DNA of 64,000 bases from Chloroflexota bacterium (lineage in GTDB: Bacteria; Chloroflexota; Anaerolineae; Anaerolineales; Villigracilaceae), in the NCBI GenBank assembly GCA_013112685.1, contig JABFGC010000002.1, positions 2,738,902 through 2,802,901 of the forward strand, read 5' to 3'. Position 1 is the first letter of the stretch. Each line of letters opens with the position of its first letter. The notes under the pieces were generated by a model. That model was given only the letters and a program-made list of their open reading frames with translations. It was not told the DNA's origin and ran no database searches. A program made the position numbers and the translations under genes. This document shows, one piece after another, positions 58,426-64,000 of the stretch.

Positions 58426-59949
58426 TCACTGGCTTTTACCTGTCATCAGTTTATTCGCATGTCTTCGGCGTTCTTCGGCGTGTTTCAAACGTTGTTCGCT
58501 TCCCTTGCCGTGCGTGCCGACAGCCTTAGCCACAGCGTCAAAATCAACAGCCAGGGCGCGCCATATATCGCCGTCACAGTCCACCAAAGGCAAAACTTCT
58601 CCCGTCATTTGGTTGGCAAGCCTTCGCATTCGTTCAAGGTACTTATTCACGGTGCGTTTATCGCGCCCCGTGAATTGCGCCAGGTCTTCGGCACTCATTG
58701 GTTTGGCGTTCAAGGCTTCCCACAATTGACGCCCTATTTGCCCAAATGCCAGCCGCTTACCGTCCGCCGCCAGACGGTTGGAATTCCTGAAAGCGTCCTT
58801 GCACAACGTTACCACTTCCTCACATGTGGGGGTCTTAGGAAGTGGTAACGTTGTGCTTAACGAATAAATATTCGCACAATCCACAGTAGACCGCCGTTCA
58901 AGATTCAAATATCCAGACAACAGAAGCCGCTTGTTTATCTTTGATGCTTCGGACACGCCTGCCAGTTCTGCCAGCGTGCGCTTGCTTGCCGCCCAGCCTG
59001 TCACCGTTCCCGCCTTGTATGCGATTGCCATGTGTGCCAGGAATACAGCCTGTTCAGACGCTCCACCTTTGCCAGTCCAGGCGCATGACTTTGCCCAGGC
59101 GATTGCCCGTAACGCAGTTTCACGCGCCTTACTATCCCTGTCAACAAGTCCTTGCGCCTCCATGAACGAATGATACAGCCAGCCCTCCGCAGTCTTTGGA
59201 TTCGCCGTTCGCATTTCAGCATACCTGCCCGCGCAAGGATTCTGATTGAACAGTCGCAAAACATCTGCAAATGAAAAACGGGCATTTGCAAGCGACAACA
59301 ACAAAGACTGTTCGGCTTCGCTTCGGCTTTTGAATTTGGCTATGGCTTTGGCGTCGCCGTTCAAAACGGCAAACGCATTACGCGGAATTTTGGGAGGATG
59401 TGGTTTGTCTTTTAGTTCGCCCAAAATGGGACGCAAGTCCATAAAGGACACACGCGGAAGGTGGAAAAGGTCGCCTTTTAGAATTTCGTAGTTCACACCT
59501 TCCACAACAGACGGCGGCGCACATACATACGCCCCAGCGCCAAAACGGAATTCACCCGCGCCCGTTTTGCTTGCCAAGTCGCAAGCGTTACCGTTTGGCG
59601 CATCCGTGAGAGTGATGTAAATTTGACGCCCGACTCCCGAAGCGGTTTTGATAACCGGGTATTCGGTCACGCCCAAACTGTGAAGATGTGCGGTTACATT
59701 ACCGAACGTGCCAGGTTTCTTGTCTTCGTCGCAGTCCAAAAATGCTGCGTCTATTTCGCCACCGCCGCGCAAACCGATATTTGCGTTTTGCGGCGCAACA
59801 TTCCACATTCGGCGTGGTTCTTTTTTGTGCCAGCCGGTAAATATCGGCTTCTTGCCATTTTCGTTGCCAGTGTTATCGTCCGGGCGCAAAGGAATCGTAT
59901 CAAAGCCAAGTTCGGCGTAGAAGTCACGCGCTTGTAAAATGCTCTGCAT
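58426..59949 (-). CDS. PrimPol-type bifunctional primase/polymerase
   Basis: 507 residues. The N-terminal archaeo-eukaryotic primase domain has FYAELGFDTIPLRPDD, NIGLRGGGEIDAAFLDCDED (acidic metal site) and VIKTASGVGRQIYITL, with the catalytic His/Arg region in EFRFGAGAYVCAPPS. The middle is helical. The C-terminus contains a winged-helix-like part (LAQFTGRDKRTVNKYLERMR) but no helicase motifs, so helicase must come from elsewhere. A perfect 20-bp inverted repeat lies in the gene at 58801-58856. The start overlaps the previous stop (TAATG). Confidence 0.82.
   Translation of the reverse strand: MQSILQARDFYAELGFDTIPLRPDDNTGNENGKKPIFTGWHKKEPRRMWNVAPQNANIGLRGGGEIDAAFLDCDEDKKPGTFGNVTAHLHSLGVTEYPVIKTASGVGRQIYITLTDAPNGNACDLASKTGAGEFRFGAGAYVCAPPSVVEGVNYEILKGDLFHLPRVSFMDLRPILGELKDKPHPPKIPRNAFAVLNGDAKAIAKFKSRSEAEQSLLLSLANARFSFADVLRLFNQNPCAGRYAEMRTANPKTAEGWLYHSFMEAQGLVDRDSKARETALRAIAWAKSCAWTGKGGASEQAVFLAHMAIAYKAGTVTGWAASKRTLAELAGVSEASKINKRLLLSGYLNLERRSTVDCANIYSLSTTLPLPKTPTCEEVVTLCKDAFRNSNRLAADGKRLAFGQIGRQLWEALNAKPMSAEDLAQFTGRDKRTVNKYLERMRRLANQMTGEVLPLVDCDGDIWRALAVDFDAVAKAVGTHGKGSEQRLKHAEERRRHANKLMTGKSQ
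58801..58856. repeat. Perfect 20-bp inverted repeat inside the primase gene
   Basis: Arms GCACAACGTTACCACTTCCT (58801-58820) and AGGAAGTGGTAACGTTGTGC (58837-58856) with a 16-nt loop; there is no mismatch. It encodes part of the linker between primase and C-terminal domains. It could be a replication-origin hairpin or a strong mRNA structure. Confidence 0.85.
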
Positions 59950-60461
59950 TATTCACCATCCCCGAACAGTGTCATTTGTTGAACGCCATTTTTCACCACG
60001 CCGATAGTTGCGCGGCTTGTGTACTTCAAAGGCTTAACGTCGGTCGTGTCCGCTTCGGAATATACCGGGGTCTCTGTATCAGTAGTGGGGGGATGGTTTG
60101 CGCCGCGCATGTGTTCAAAATGCGCCAGCCCTAACATTTGTTGGCTTCCATATCCGAAGTCAATAAACTTTCCCAAGTCCCAAAATTTGCAGATGGGAGC
60201 GCGATAGGTAACGCCGTCATCCGTGTTCGTGAATTCCACGTAAACAGCCCCGGCGCGTTCGGCTTCGTGAAGCGAATATATGTCGCTTGCAATGGAGTTG
60301 AATTTATTCAGGATGTGCGCTTTCGTCATGTTCTTGGCGAAGACATCCCCGACAACCTGCCCGATAATTTTCCCCCGGCTTGTATGTATCGGCGTGCTTG
60401 TTATTTTGCGTTTGCAATTCCCGCTTTTTCGTGCTAAACTTCTTTTGCCTTTAGTAAACAT
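59949..60461 (-). CDS. Hypothetical element protein upstream of primase
   Basis: 170 residues. A strongly basic N-terminus (KGKRSLARKSGNCKRKITST) leads to a folded region (SIASDIYSLHEAERAGAVYV, ICKFWDLGKFIDFGYGSQQM) and a tail ending QQMTLFGDGE. The final QMTLFG resembles a clamp-binding peptide (QxxLF), which would suit a replication accessory factor, though this is only motif-level evidence. The stop overlaps the primase start. Confidence 0.5.
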   Translation of the reverse strand: MFTKGKRSLARKSGNCKRKITSTPIHTSRGKIIGQVVGDVFAKNMTKAHILNKFNSIASDIYSLHEAERAGAVYVEFTNTDDGVTYRAPICKFWDLGKFIDFGYGSQQMLGLAHFEHMRGANHPPTTDTETPVYSEADTTDVKPLKYTSRATIGVVKNGVQQMTLFGDGE

Positions 60462-60511
60462 TTTGTGCCGTCCTTCGCAAAGTCCGCCGTGCCAGGCGGA
60501 TTTTGCATTAA

Positions 60512-60685
60512 TTACCGTCTCGGAGGCGAGACGGTCTTTACCGGCTTTTCAGCCAGCAGGTAAGCGACAGCACGCCGAACGGCTTCGGACTCTTTGACGC
60601 CCAGGCGTTTTGCTAAACTGTTTATTTGTTTGCGGTCTTTTTCGTTGACTCGCATCCCCCATTGCCTAAGTTTGTTTTCGCGCAT
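60512..60685 (-). CDS. Ribbon-helix-helix (CopG/Arc-like) protein
   Basis: 57 residues. MRENKLRQWGMRVNEKDRKQ has the N-terminal strand residues of RHH proteins, followed by helix 1 (INSLAKRLGVKESEAV) and helix 2 (RRAVAYLLAEKP). It probably binds operator DNA as a dimer and may control copy number or the adjacent integrase. A perfect hairpin CCGTCTCG / CGAGACGG (60515-60534) overlaps the last codons and stop. A TTCAGTTATCC region just upstream lacks a strong ribosome site. Confidence 0.7.
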   Translation of the reverse strand: MRENKLRQWGMRVNEKDRKQINSLAKRLGVKESEAVRRAVAYLLAEKPVKTVSPPRR

Positions 60686-60834
60686 GTTTCAGTTATCCTT
60701 TTTCCTTTCCGCCTTTCGGCATAGAACATCTGTTTATTAGAGTTTGCTAAGTGTCTTTAGAAAACCCTTGACGATTTGTAAATACATTTTACCACATTTT
60801 TAATATTCTTACATCCGTTCTATGAATAAGTGTT

Positions 60835-61797
60835 CTACAAAATCCCATCCACCGGACTCCCGCGCTCATGCGATTCGCGCAGGTCTTCGCCCGTCTGTTT
60901 GATGTACCTGTCAAGTAAACTCAGGTCGCTATGCCCAAGCAGGCGGGCAATGGTCAGTAGGTCAACTTTCGCCCTCACCATCGCCAGGGCGAAGGCGCGT
61001 CGAAACGAATGTAAAGACGGGACAGGCACACCCGCGCGTTTGGCGCGTCTCACCATGACTTGACGAAGCCCCGCCATTTTCAGCCGTTCAATTTCGTTCG
61101 TGACGAAGACAGCCCGTACATTATCCGCGCCGCGAATTTTCAGGTATGAACGCACAGCCCGCCGCGCCGTTCGCCCCAAGAACACCGTGCGCGGTCTGCG
61201 GCTTTTGCTTCTGCGAATTAGAACGTCGCCGGTTATCGTGTCCACGTCTTCGCGGTCAAGCGCGATAAGTTCACCCGCGCGGATTCCGGTATCCAGTAAA
61301 AACAGGATTATTGCCCTATCTCGTTCGCCCGTGAATTTGCCGCGCTCGCAGGTGTCCAACATCGCGCGGACGTGTTCGAGCGGGACAGGTTCGAGAGGCG
61401 TTACATCCACTTTAGGCGGGCGCACCTTTCGTAATGGGTCGCGCCATTCGGCAGGCTCAAACTCATTTGCGTACCAGCGCAAAAACGTTTTGACGGTTCT
61501 ATACATCGCATGGACGCCGCCCGCATTGTGTCCTTTTTCGGACATGGCAACAAAAAACTCCCGTAGCAGTTCGGGAGTTATCTGGTCTATGGTCTTCACG
61601 CTTTGCGCGTCAAGCCAGGTTATAAACGTCTCTAATTTCATGCGATAGAAGCGTTGCGTTTGCTTCGTCATGTTTTGCGCCTTGCGGTCAAGCAGGAACG
61701 CCGCCGCCAGGGTGGGGAGGTATTCATTTTGCGGCAACGAATTCAAAGAATCCCCTGTTCTACCTTGCTTTATCTTGGTCAGGTCTATTCTGGTCAT
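60835..61797 (-). CDS. Tyrosine recombinase/integrase (right end, XerC/D-like)
   Basis: 320 residues from ATG at 61797; an upstream in-frame start at 61860 would lie inside the att repeat. The core-binding domain (MTKQTQRFYRMKLETFITWL) precedes catalytic Arg in LLDTGIRAGELIALDREDVD, Lys in RRSKSRRPRTVFLG, H-x-x-R in SLHSFRRAFALAMVRAK and GHSDLSLLDRYIKQ with the last His and nucleophile Tyr. All residues are present. It is only distantly similar to the left-end enzyme, so one may be XerH-like for resolution, or the second may reverse integration. Confidence 0.92.
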   Translation of the reverse strand: MTRIDLTKIKQGRTGDSLNSLPQNEYLPTLAAAFLLDRKAQNMTKQTQRFYRMKLETFITWLDAQSVKTIDQITPELLREFFVAMSEKGHNAGGVHAMYRTVKTFLRWYANEFEPAEWRDPLRKVRPPKVDVTPLEPVPLEHVRAMLDTCERGKFTGERDRAIILFLLDTGIRAGELIALDREDVDTITGDVLIRRSKSRRPRTVFLGRTARRAVRSYLKIRGADNVRAVFVTNEIERLKMAGLRQVMVRRAKRAGVPVPSLHSFRRAFALAMVRAKVDLLTIARLLGHSDLSLLDRYIKQTGEDLRESHERGSPVDGIL

Positions 61798-61835
61798 GGT
61801 CTTTTTTTGTCCGTTTCGCCCCGTCTTTATGCCTT

Positions 61836-61925
61836 CACGTTGACAATTCCCATTACCCATAGTACTATTTGCCCCGCTTTGACCACGCCGAGGTAGCTCA
61901 GTGGCAGAGCAGGGGACTCATAAGC
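61836..61925 (+). repeat. attR: right 90-bp direct repeat
   Basis: Perfect copy of 52710-52799. It carries TTGACA (61840-61845) and TACTAT (61863-61868) with a 17-bp spacer, and it supplies the promoter and 5' half of the intact tRNA gene. Confidence 0.95.
61840..61868 (+). promoter_or_regulatory. tRNA-Met promoter (right, functional copy)
   Basis: TTGACA, 17-bp spacer, TACTAT, ending 18 bp before the tRNA 5' end. It was delivered by the element but is identical to the host copy, so tRNA expression should be preserved. Confidence 0.8.
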
Positions 61926-61958
61926 CCTTGGTCGGGAGTTCAAATCTCCCCCTCGGCA
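61887..61958 (+). tRNA. tRNA-Met (CAU anticodon)
   Basis: A 72-nt cloverleaf: acceptor GCCGAGG with CCTCGGC plus A73, D-arm GCTC/GAGC, anticodon loop CTCATAA with CAU, T-arm GGGAG/CTCCC with loop TTCAAAT. CCA is not encoded. The anticodon stem GGGGA / GCCCT has an A31-G39 mismatch next to the loop. Elongator Met is most likely, but a CAU anticodon could also be tRNA-Ile2 after modification. It is the integration site of the 52800-61925 element. Confidence 0.88.
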
Positions 61959-61991
61959 CACCGTTTCCAAGTGAAACACCCTTCTTAATAT

Positions 61992-62022
61992 ATGGTGATC
62001 CCGAAGCAAAGGAGATCACCAT
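61992..62022. repeat. Inverted repeat after the tRNA
   Basis: ATGGTGATC (61992-62000) and GATCACCAT (62014-62022), a perfect 9-bp stem with a 13-nt loop, 33 bp after the tRNA. It could form the 3' end of the tRNA transcript, although the T-run is missing. Confidence 0.5.
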
Positions 62023-62160
62023 GTATGCTTTTAAAGGGCTTATCACACGGTTCATTCTTGTGCGGAGAAACAGATATTGATTCCACAGATTTTTAGCGAG
62101 AAAATCCGATCTCGATGGATGCGCGACTATCGCTCAACTCTGGGAATTGGCATTAAAGGT

Positions 62161-62185
62161 TCCACCCGCTCAATGAGCGGGTGGA
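62161..62185. repeat. 3-nt-loop palindrome (11-bp stem)
   Basis: TCCACCCGCTC and GAGCGGGTGGA around loop AAT; it is perfect. It lies between the tRNA and a small membrane-protein gene and shares the structural plan, but not the sequence, of the other palindromes in this window. Confidence 0.75.
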
Positions 62186-62216
62186 GGGAAAAAGGAGGGG
62201 AAGAAAGGGTGAAATG

Positions 62217-62375
62217 TTACGCTCGTTTTGAAAGCCGTTCACGGGCTTTGACGGTCTCCGGGACGAGGTTTTCTTGGCAGAATTTCTGGAGGAACTCCCG
62301 CCGCTTGCGGGAAGCGTCAATCCCAAAGATTGCCAGCAGGGAGAGGAATAAAACCGAGACCGTGAGCGTTTCCAT
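62217..62375 (-). CDS. Small single-helix membrane protein
   Basis: 52 residues from ATG at 62375: METLTVSVLFLSLLAIFGID is one membrane helix, followed by a basic region (ASRKRREFLQKF) and a charged helix. No family is recognised. Coding reality is suggested by helix-plus-basic topology only; no strong ribosome site was found. Confidence 0.4.
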   Translation of the reverse strand: METLTVSVLFLSLLAIFGIDASRKRREFLQKFCQENLVPETVKARERLSKRA

Positions 62376-62470
62376 GCTTGTATGATACAACAGATCGCCT
62401 CCCACGGACTTAAGAACCGGTTAACAACCGGTAAACGTGTTTGAAAGGTCGTCCAGCCTTCGGGCGGATG

Positions 62471-62731
62471 TCACTTTTTGTTTCTTTTGCGGAGCAGCAA
62501 GGGGAGGGTCACGATGACTGAGATGACGACGCCCATGAGGAGGATGCCGTCCGTCGAGCCGATCTCGGATGGGTCTCCGCCGGGCGGGGTGGGGGTGACT
62601 TGCTGCACCAAAGGAGCAGTCCCCGCCGCAGGCGCAGACGCCAGCGATGGGCTGAAATTCGTCAGCGCCAGGATGCCGATGAGAGCAATGAGCAAAATGG
62701 CGAAAATCCCGAAACTGGAAACGGCTTTCAT
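62471..62731 (-). CDS. Small secreted or membrane protein
   Basis: 86 residues from ATG at 62731: MKAVSSFGIFAILLIALIGI is a signal or anchor helix, then an Ala/Pro-rich segment with PLVQQVTPTPPGGDP, a second helix (GILLMGVVISVIVTLPLLL) and a basic end. The family is not recognised. It diverges from the complex III genes. Confidence 0.45.
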   Translation of the reverse strand: MKAVSSFGIFAILLIALIGILALTNFSPSLASAPAAGTAPLVQQVTPTPPGGDPSEIGSTDGILLMGVVISVIVTLPLLLRKRNKK

Positions 62732-63146
62732 TGTTTTATTCGTTATAATTGTATCATGGCGAGGGGATCGGTCCATTTCAATCGAAATGTCTCAACGAAT
62801 CGGCGCACTTGTTGTATCATTGGGACAATTTAGAGAATACTTATACCTTTTTGCACTTTTATTGTATAATCCGCCAAGTTATTTGCTGGCAGGGAACAGC
62901 AAATTGATATAAACGGAGAGCGTTATGGAGTTGAGCATGACGGTTGGGGTATTTAACCTTGCCCTGTTTCAGTTCGGGGCAGGTTTTATGTTTAGAAGTA
63001 TCGCGCCTGCTTCAACTTTTCTTAATGGTATGGGAAGCTTTGCACGCTTCCATTCCTGGCAGCCAGGAATCCGCTAATTCAGTCTTCGCCGTCGTTGATT
63101 CGCGTCAGCGGCGGCGTTACGCTTAGAATTCATCTTAGGAGCATCC
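62732..63146. other. Divergent region upstream of the alternative complex III genes
   Basis: 415 bp. A TATAAT box lies at 62865-62870. Downstream are a hairpin around 62955-62985, GGAAGC/GCTTCC around 63033-63050 and the palindrome ATTCCTGGC-A-GCCAGGAAT (63052-63070). A 50-codon frame from 62925 has a GGAG site, but it runs through these hairpins and is doubtful. A long, structured leader of the operon is likely. Confidence 0.45.
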
Positions 63147-63701
63147 ATGATCAAAAAGTTTTTTGACTGGCTGAAACAGCCTCTCGGTCTGATCGCGGTG
63201 GGAATTGTCTTCCTGGGGGTGTTTAGCGCTGTTGCATACGGGATCTACCTGACCCAGCAGACGCCGGAACAACCGATCCAATTTCCGCACAGGACTCATG
63301 TCGCCTTTGGCATCCAGTGTTTGTACTGTCACCCGGGCGCCTCCAAGGGACCTGCCGCCGGGCTTCCTTCGCAGGCAAAGTGCTGGGCGTGTCACAACCA
63401 GATCGCCAAGACACAAACCAGCGCATTACTAGCCCCGTTGAAGGATGCCGTCATCAACGGCGAATCCATCCAATGGGTCCCGGTCGCCATCGTGCCGGAC
63501 TTCGTGCAGTTCAACCATCGTGCGCACGTCGCCGCCGGAAGGAATTGCGAGGAATGTCACGGCGACATGTCCCAGGTGGACATTGCACAGAACCCACAGG
63601 TGTTCAACATGGGGTGGTGTTTGAACTGTCACATCGAAGCCGCCGGCGACGACCAGGAAAAACTGGTCAAACTCAGCGACTGCGGCACATGCCATTATTA
63701 A
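63147..63701 (+). CDS. actA: Pentaheme cytochrome c, ActA-like subunit of alternative complex III
   Basis: 184 residues. One N-terminal membrane helix (LGLIAVGIVFLGVFSAVAYG) and five CXXCH heme sites: CLYCH, CWACH, CEECH, CLNCH and CGTCH. Distal His ligands are likely in FPHRTHVAF and FNHRAHVAAG. Size, five hemes and the following Tat-signal Fe-S gene match ActA of the quinol-oxidising alternative complex III, which replaces the bc1 complex in Chloroflexota. It passes electrons toward a terminal oxidase. It is the first gene of the operon; ActB follows after 21 bp. Confidence 0.85.
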   Translation: MIKKFFDWLKQPLGLIAVGIVFLGVFSAVAYGIYLTQQTPEQPIQFPHRTHVAFGIQCLYCHPGASKGPAAGLPSQAKCWACHNQIAKTQTSALLAPLKDAVINGESIQWVPVAIVPDFVQFNHRAHVAAGRNCEECHGDMSQVDIAQNPQVFNMGWCLNCHIEAAGDDQEKLVKLSDCGTCHY

Positions 63702-63722
63702 ACCGGGTGAAAGGAAATCAAA

Positions 63723-64000
63723 ATGAGTGAACAATTTTCCCGGCGTGATTTTCTGAAACTGGCTGGCTTGGGCGCGGCGACCACGGCAATCCTCACAGGT
63801 CGCGGGCCCCGCCTCGCGCTACGTGAAGCGTGAGCCGTATCAACAGATGCCCGAATACAATGCCGTCGGTCAGAGCACGTATTACGCCACCACATGCCGC
63901 GAGTGCGCGGCTGGATGCGGTCTCATCGTCCGCACGTATCAGGGACGCGCGATCAAAACCGAGGGCAATCCGAACCATCCGCTTAACCTCGGAAAGACCT
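63723..64000 (+). pseudogene. actB: ActB-like molybdopterin/Fe-S subunit (partial, one frameshift)
   Basis: ATG at 63723 with AAAGGAAA upstream. The N-terminus MSEQFSRRDFLKLAGLGAAT is a Tat signal (SRRDFLK). After TTAILTG the frame breaks near 63807 at GGGCCCC and resumes one base later with SRYVKREPYQQMPEYNAV and YYATTCRECAAGCGLIVRTY, a Cys pattern like the Fe-S/molybdopterin N-terminus of ActB. Removing one C restores a single frame. I read it as a probable sequence error in an essential gene. The rest lies outside the window. Confidence 0.78.

Larger units (their letters stand above)
52800..61925 (-). mobile_element. tRNA-Met-integrated, PrimPol-encoding satellite-like element
   Basis: About 9.1 kb between perfect 90-bp direct repeats, reconstituting tRNA-Met(CAU) at the right junction. 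It encodes tyrosine recombinases at both ends, a PrimPol primase, a terminase-small-subunit-like HTH protein, RHH and XRE regulators, and small accessory genes, nearly all on the minus strand with 1-17 bp overlaps. No capsid, portal, tail, relaxase or type IV secretion gene is visible. Size and content resemble phage satellites or minimal replicating integrative elements (inference); the identity of any helper is unknown. Confidence 0.85.

Noticed and set aside
62925..63077. 50-codon frame with a GGAG site upstream of the complex III genes
   Set aside because: It is composed largely of hairpin arms (62955-62985, 63033-63070); a structured leader explains it better, though it cannot be excluded.

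Overview
The window looks like a chromosome segment of a Chloroflexota bacterium, most likely class Anaerolineae. I infer this from the moderately GC-rich host genes, the many membrane GT-C glycosyltransferases, the start of an alternative complex III operon (pentaheme ActA-like cytochrome followed by an ActB-like protein) and the abundance of short palindromic and heptanucleotide intergenic repeats. Family calls come from reading translated sequence and motifs; no database search was run.

Layout. 1-4.9 kb: a FIST-domain protein (cut by the window edge) behind a very large hybrid sensor kinase whose reading frame is broken at least six times, mostly at G/C runs. 5.2-8.7 kb: two tandem GT39/ArnT-like membrane glycosyltransferases. 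9.0-10.1 kb: an IS30-family insertion. 10.1-12.0 kb: an AT-rich lipoprotein gene, a DUF2283 protein and a hicBA-type toxin-antitoxin pair. 12.1-23 kb: more polytopic GT-C-like proteins, a NarL/DesK-type two-component system, an MNT nucleotidyltransferase and a WecA-like polyprenol-phosphate sugar-1-phosphate transferase. 23.2-49.7 kb: a large surface-polysaccharide locus read almost entirely on the minus strand. It holds GT2 glycosyltransferases, a methyltransferase, a WecE-like aminotransferase, an acetyltransferase, EmrE-like small membrane proteins, two very large membrane proteins with C-terminal jelly-roll-like domains, sulfotransferases, a WbsX glycosyltransferase fused to a sulfotransferase-like domain, the Wzm/Wzt ABC exporter, a CARDB/DUF11 secreted protein and rmlCBAD for dTDP-L-rhamnose. 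Its centre (about 27.6-44 kb) is visibly AT-richer than its flanks and carries IS630 and IS66 remnants, which suggests transfer and reshuffling. 50-52.6 kb: Tpx peroxidase, AzlCD exporter and a receiver-GGDEF protein.

52.8-61.9 kb is a discrete integrated element. It is bounded by perfect 90-bp direct repeats that contain a tRNA promoter and the 5' half of a tRNA-Met(CAU) gene; the intact tRNA lies at the right junction. Inside are two different tyrosine recombinases (one at each end), a PrimPol-type primase with a perfect 20-bp inverted repeat in its coding sequence, a terminase-small-subunit-like HTH protein, an RHH protein, a divergent XRE repressor with a nested palindromic operator region, a GIY-YIG protein, an SH3 secreted protein, a membrane protein and a double zinc-ribbon protein. 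No capsid, portal or conjugation gene is visible. It best fits a phage-satellite-like or minimal replicating integrative element and is the strongest candidate for something undescribed here. After the tRNA come two small membrane proteins and the start of the alternative complex III operon, cut by the right edge.

The polysaccharide genes form a plausible pathway: WecA-like initiation on undecaprenyl phosphate, dTDP-rhamnose and 4-amino-sugar supply, GT2/WbsX assembly, sulfation, acetylation and methylation, Wzm/Wzt export, and GT-C enzymes using lipid-linked sugars outside the membrane.
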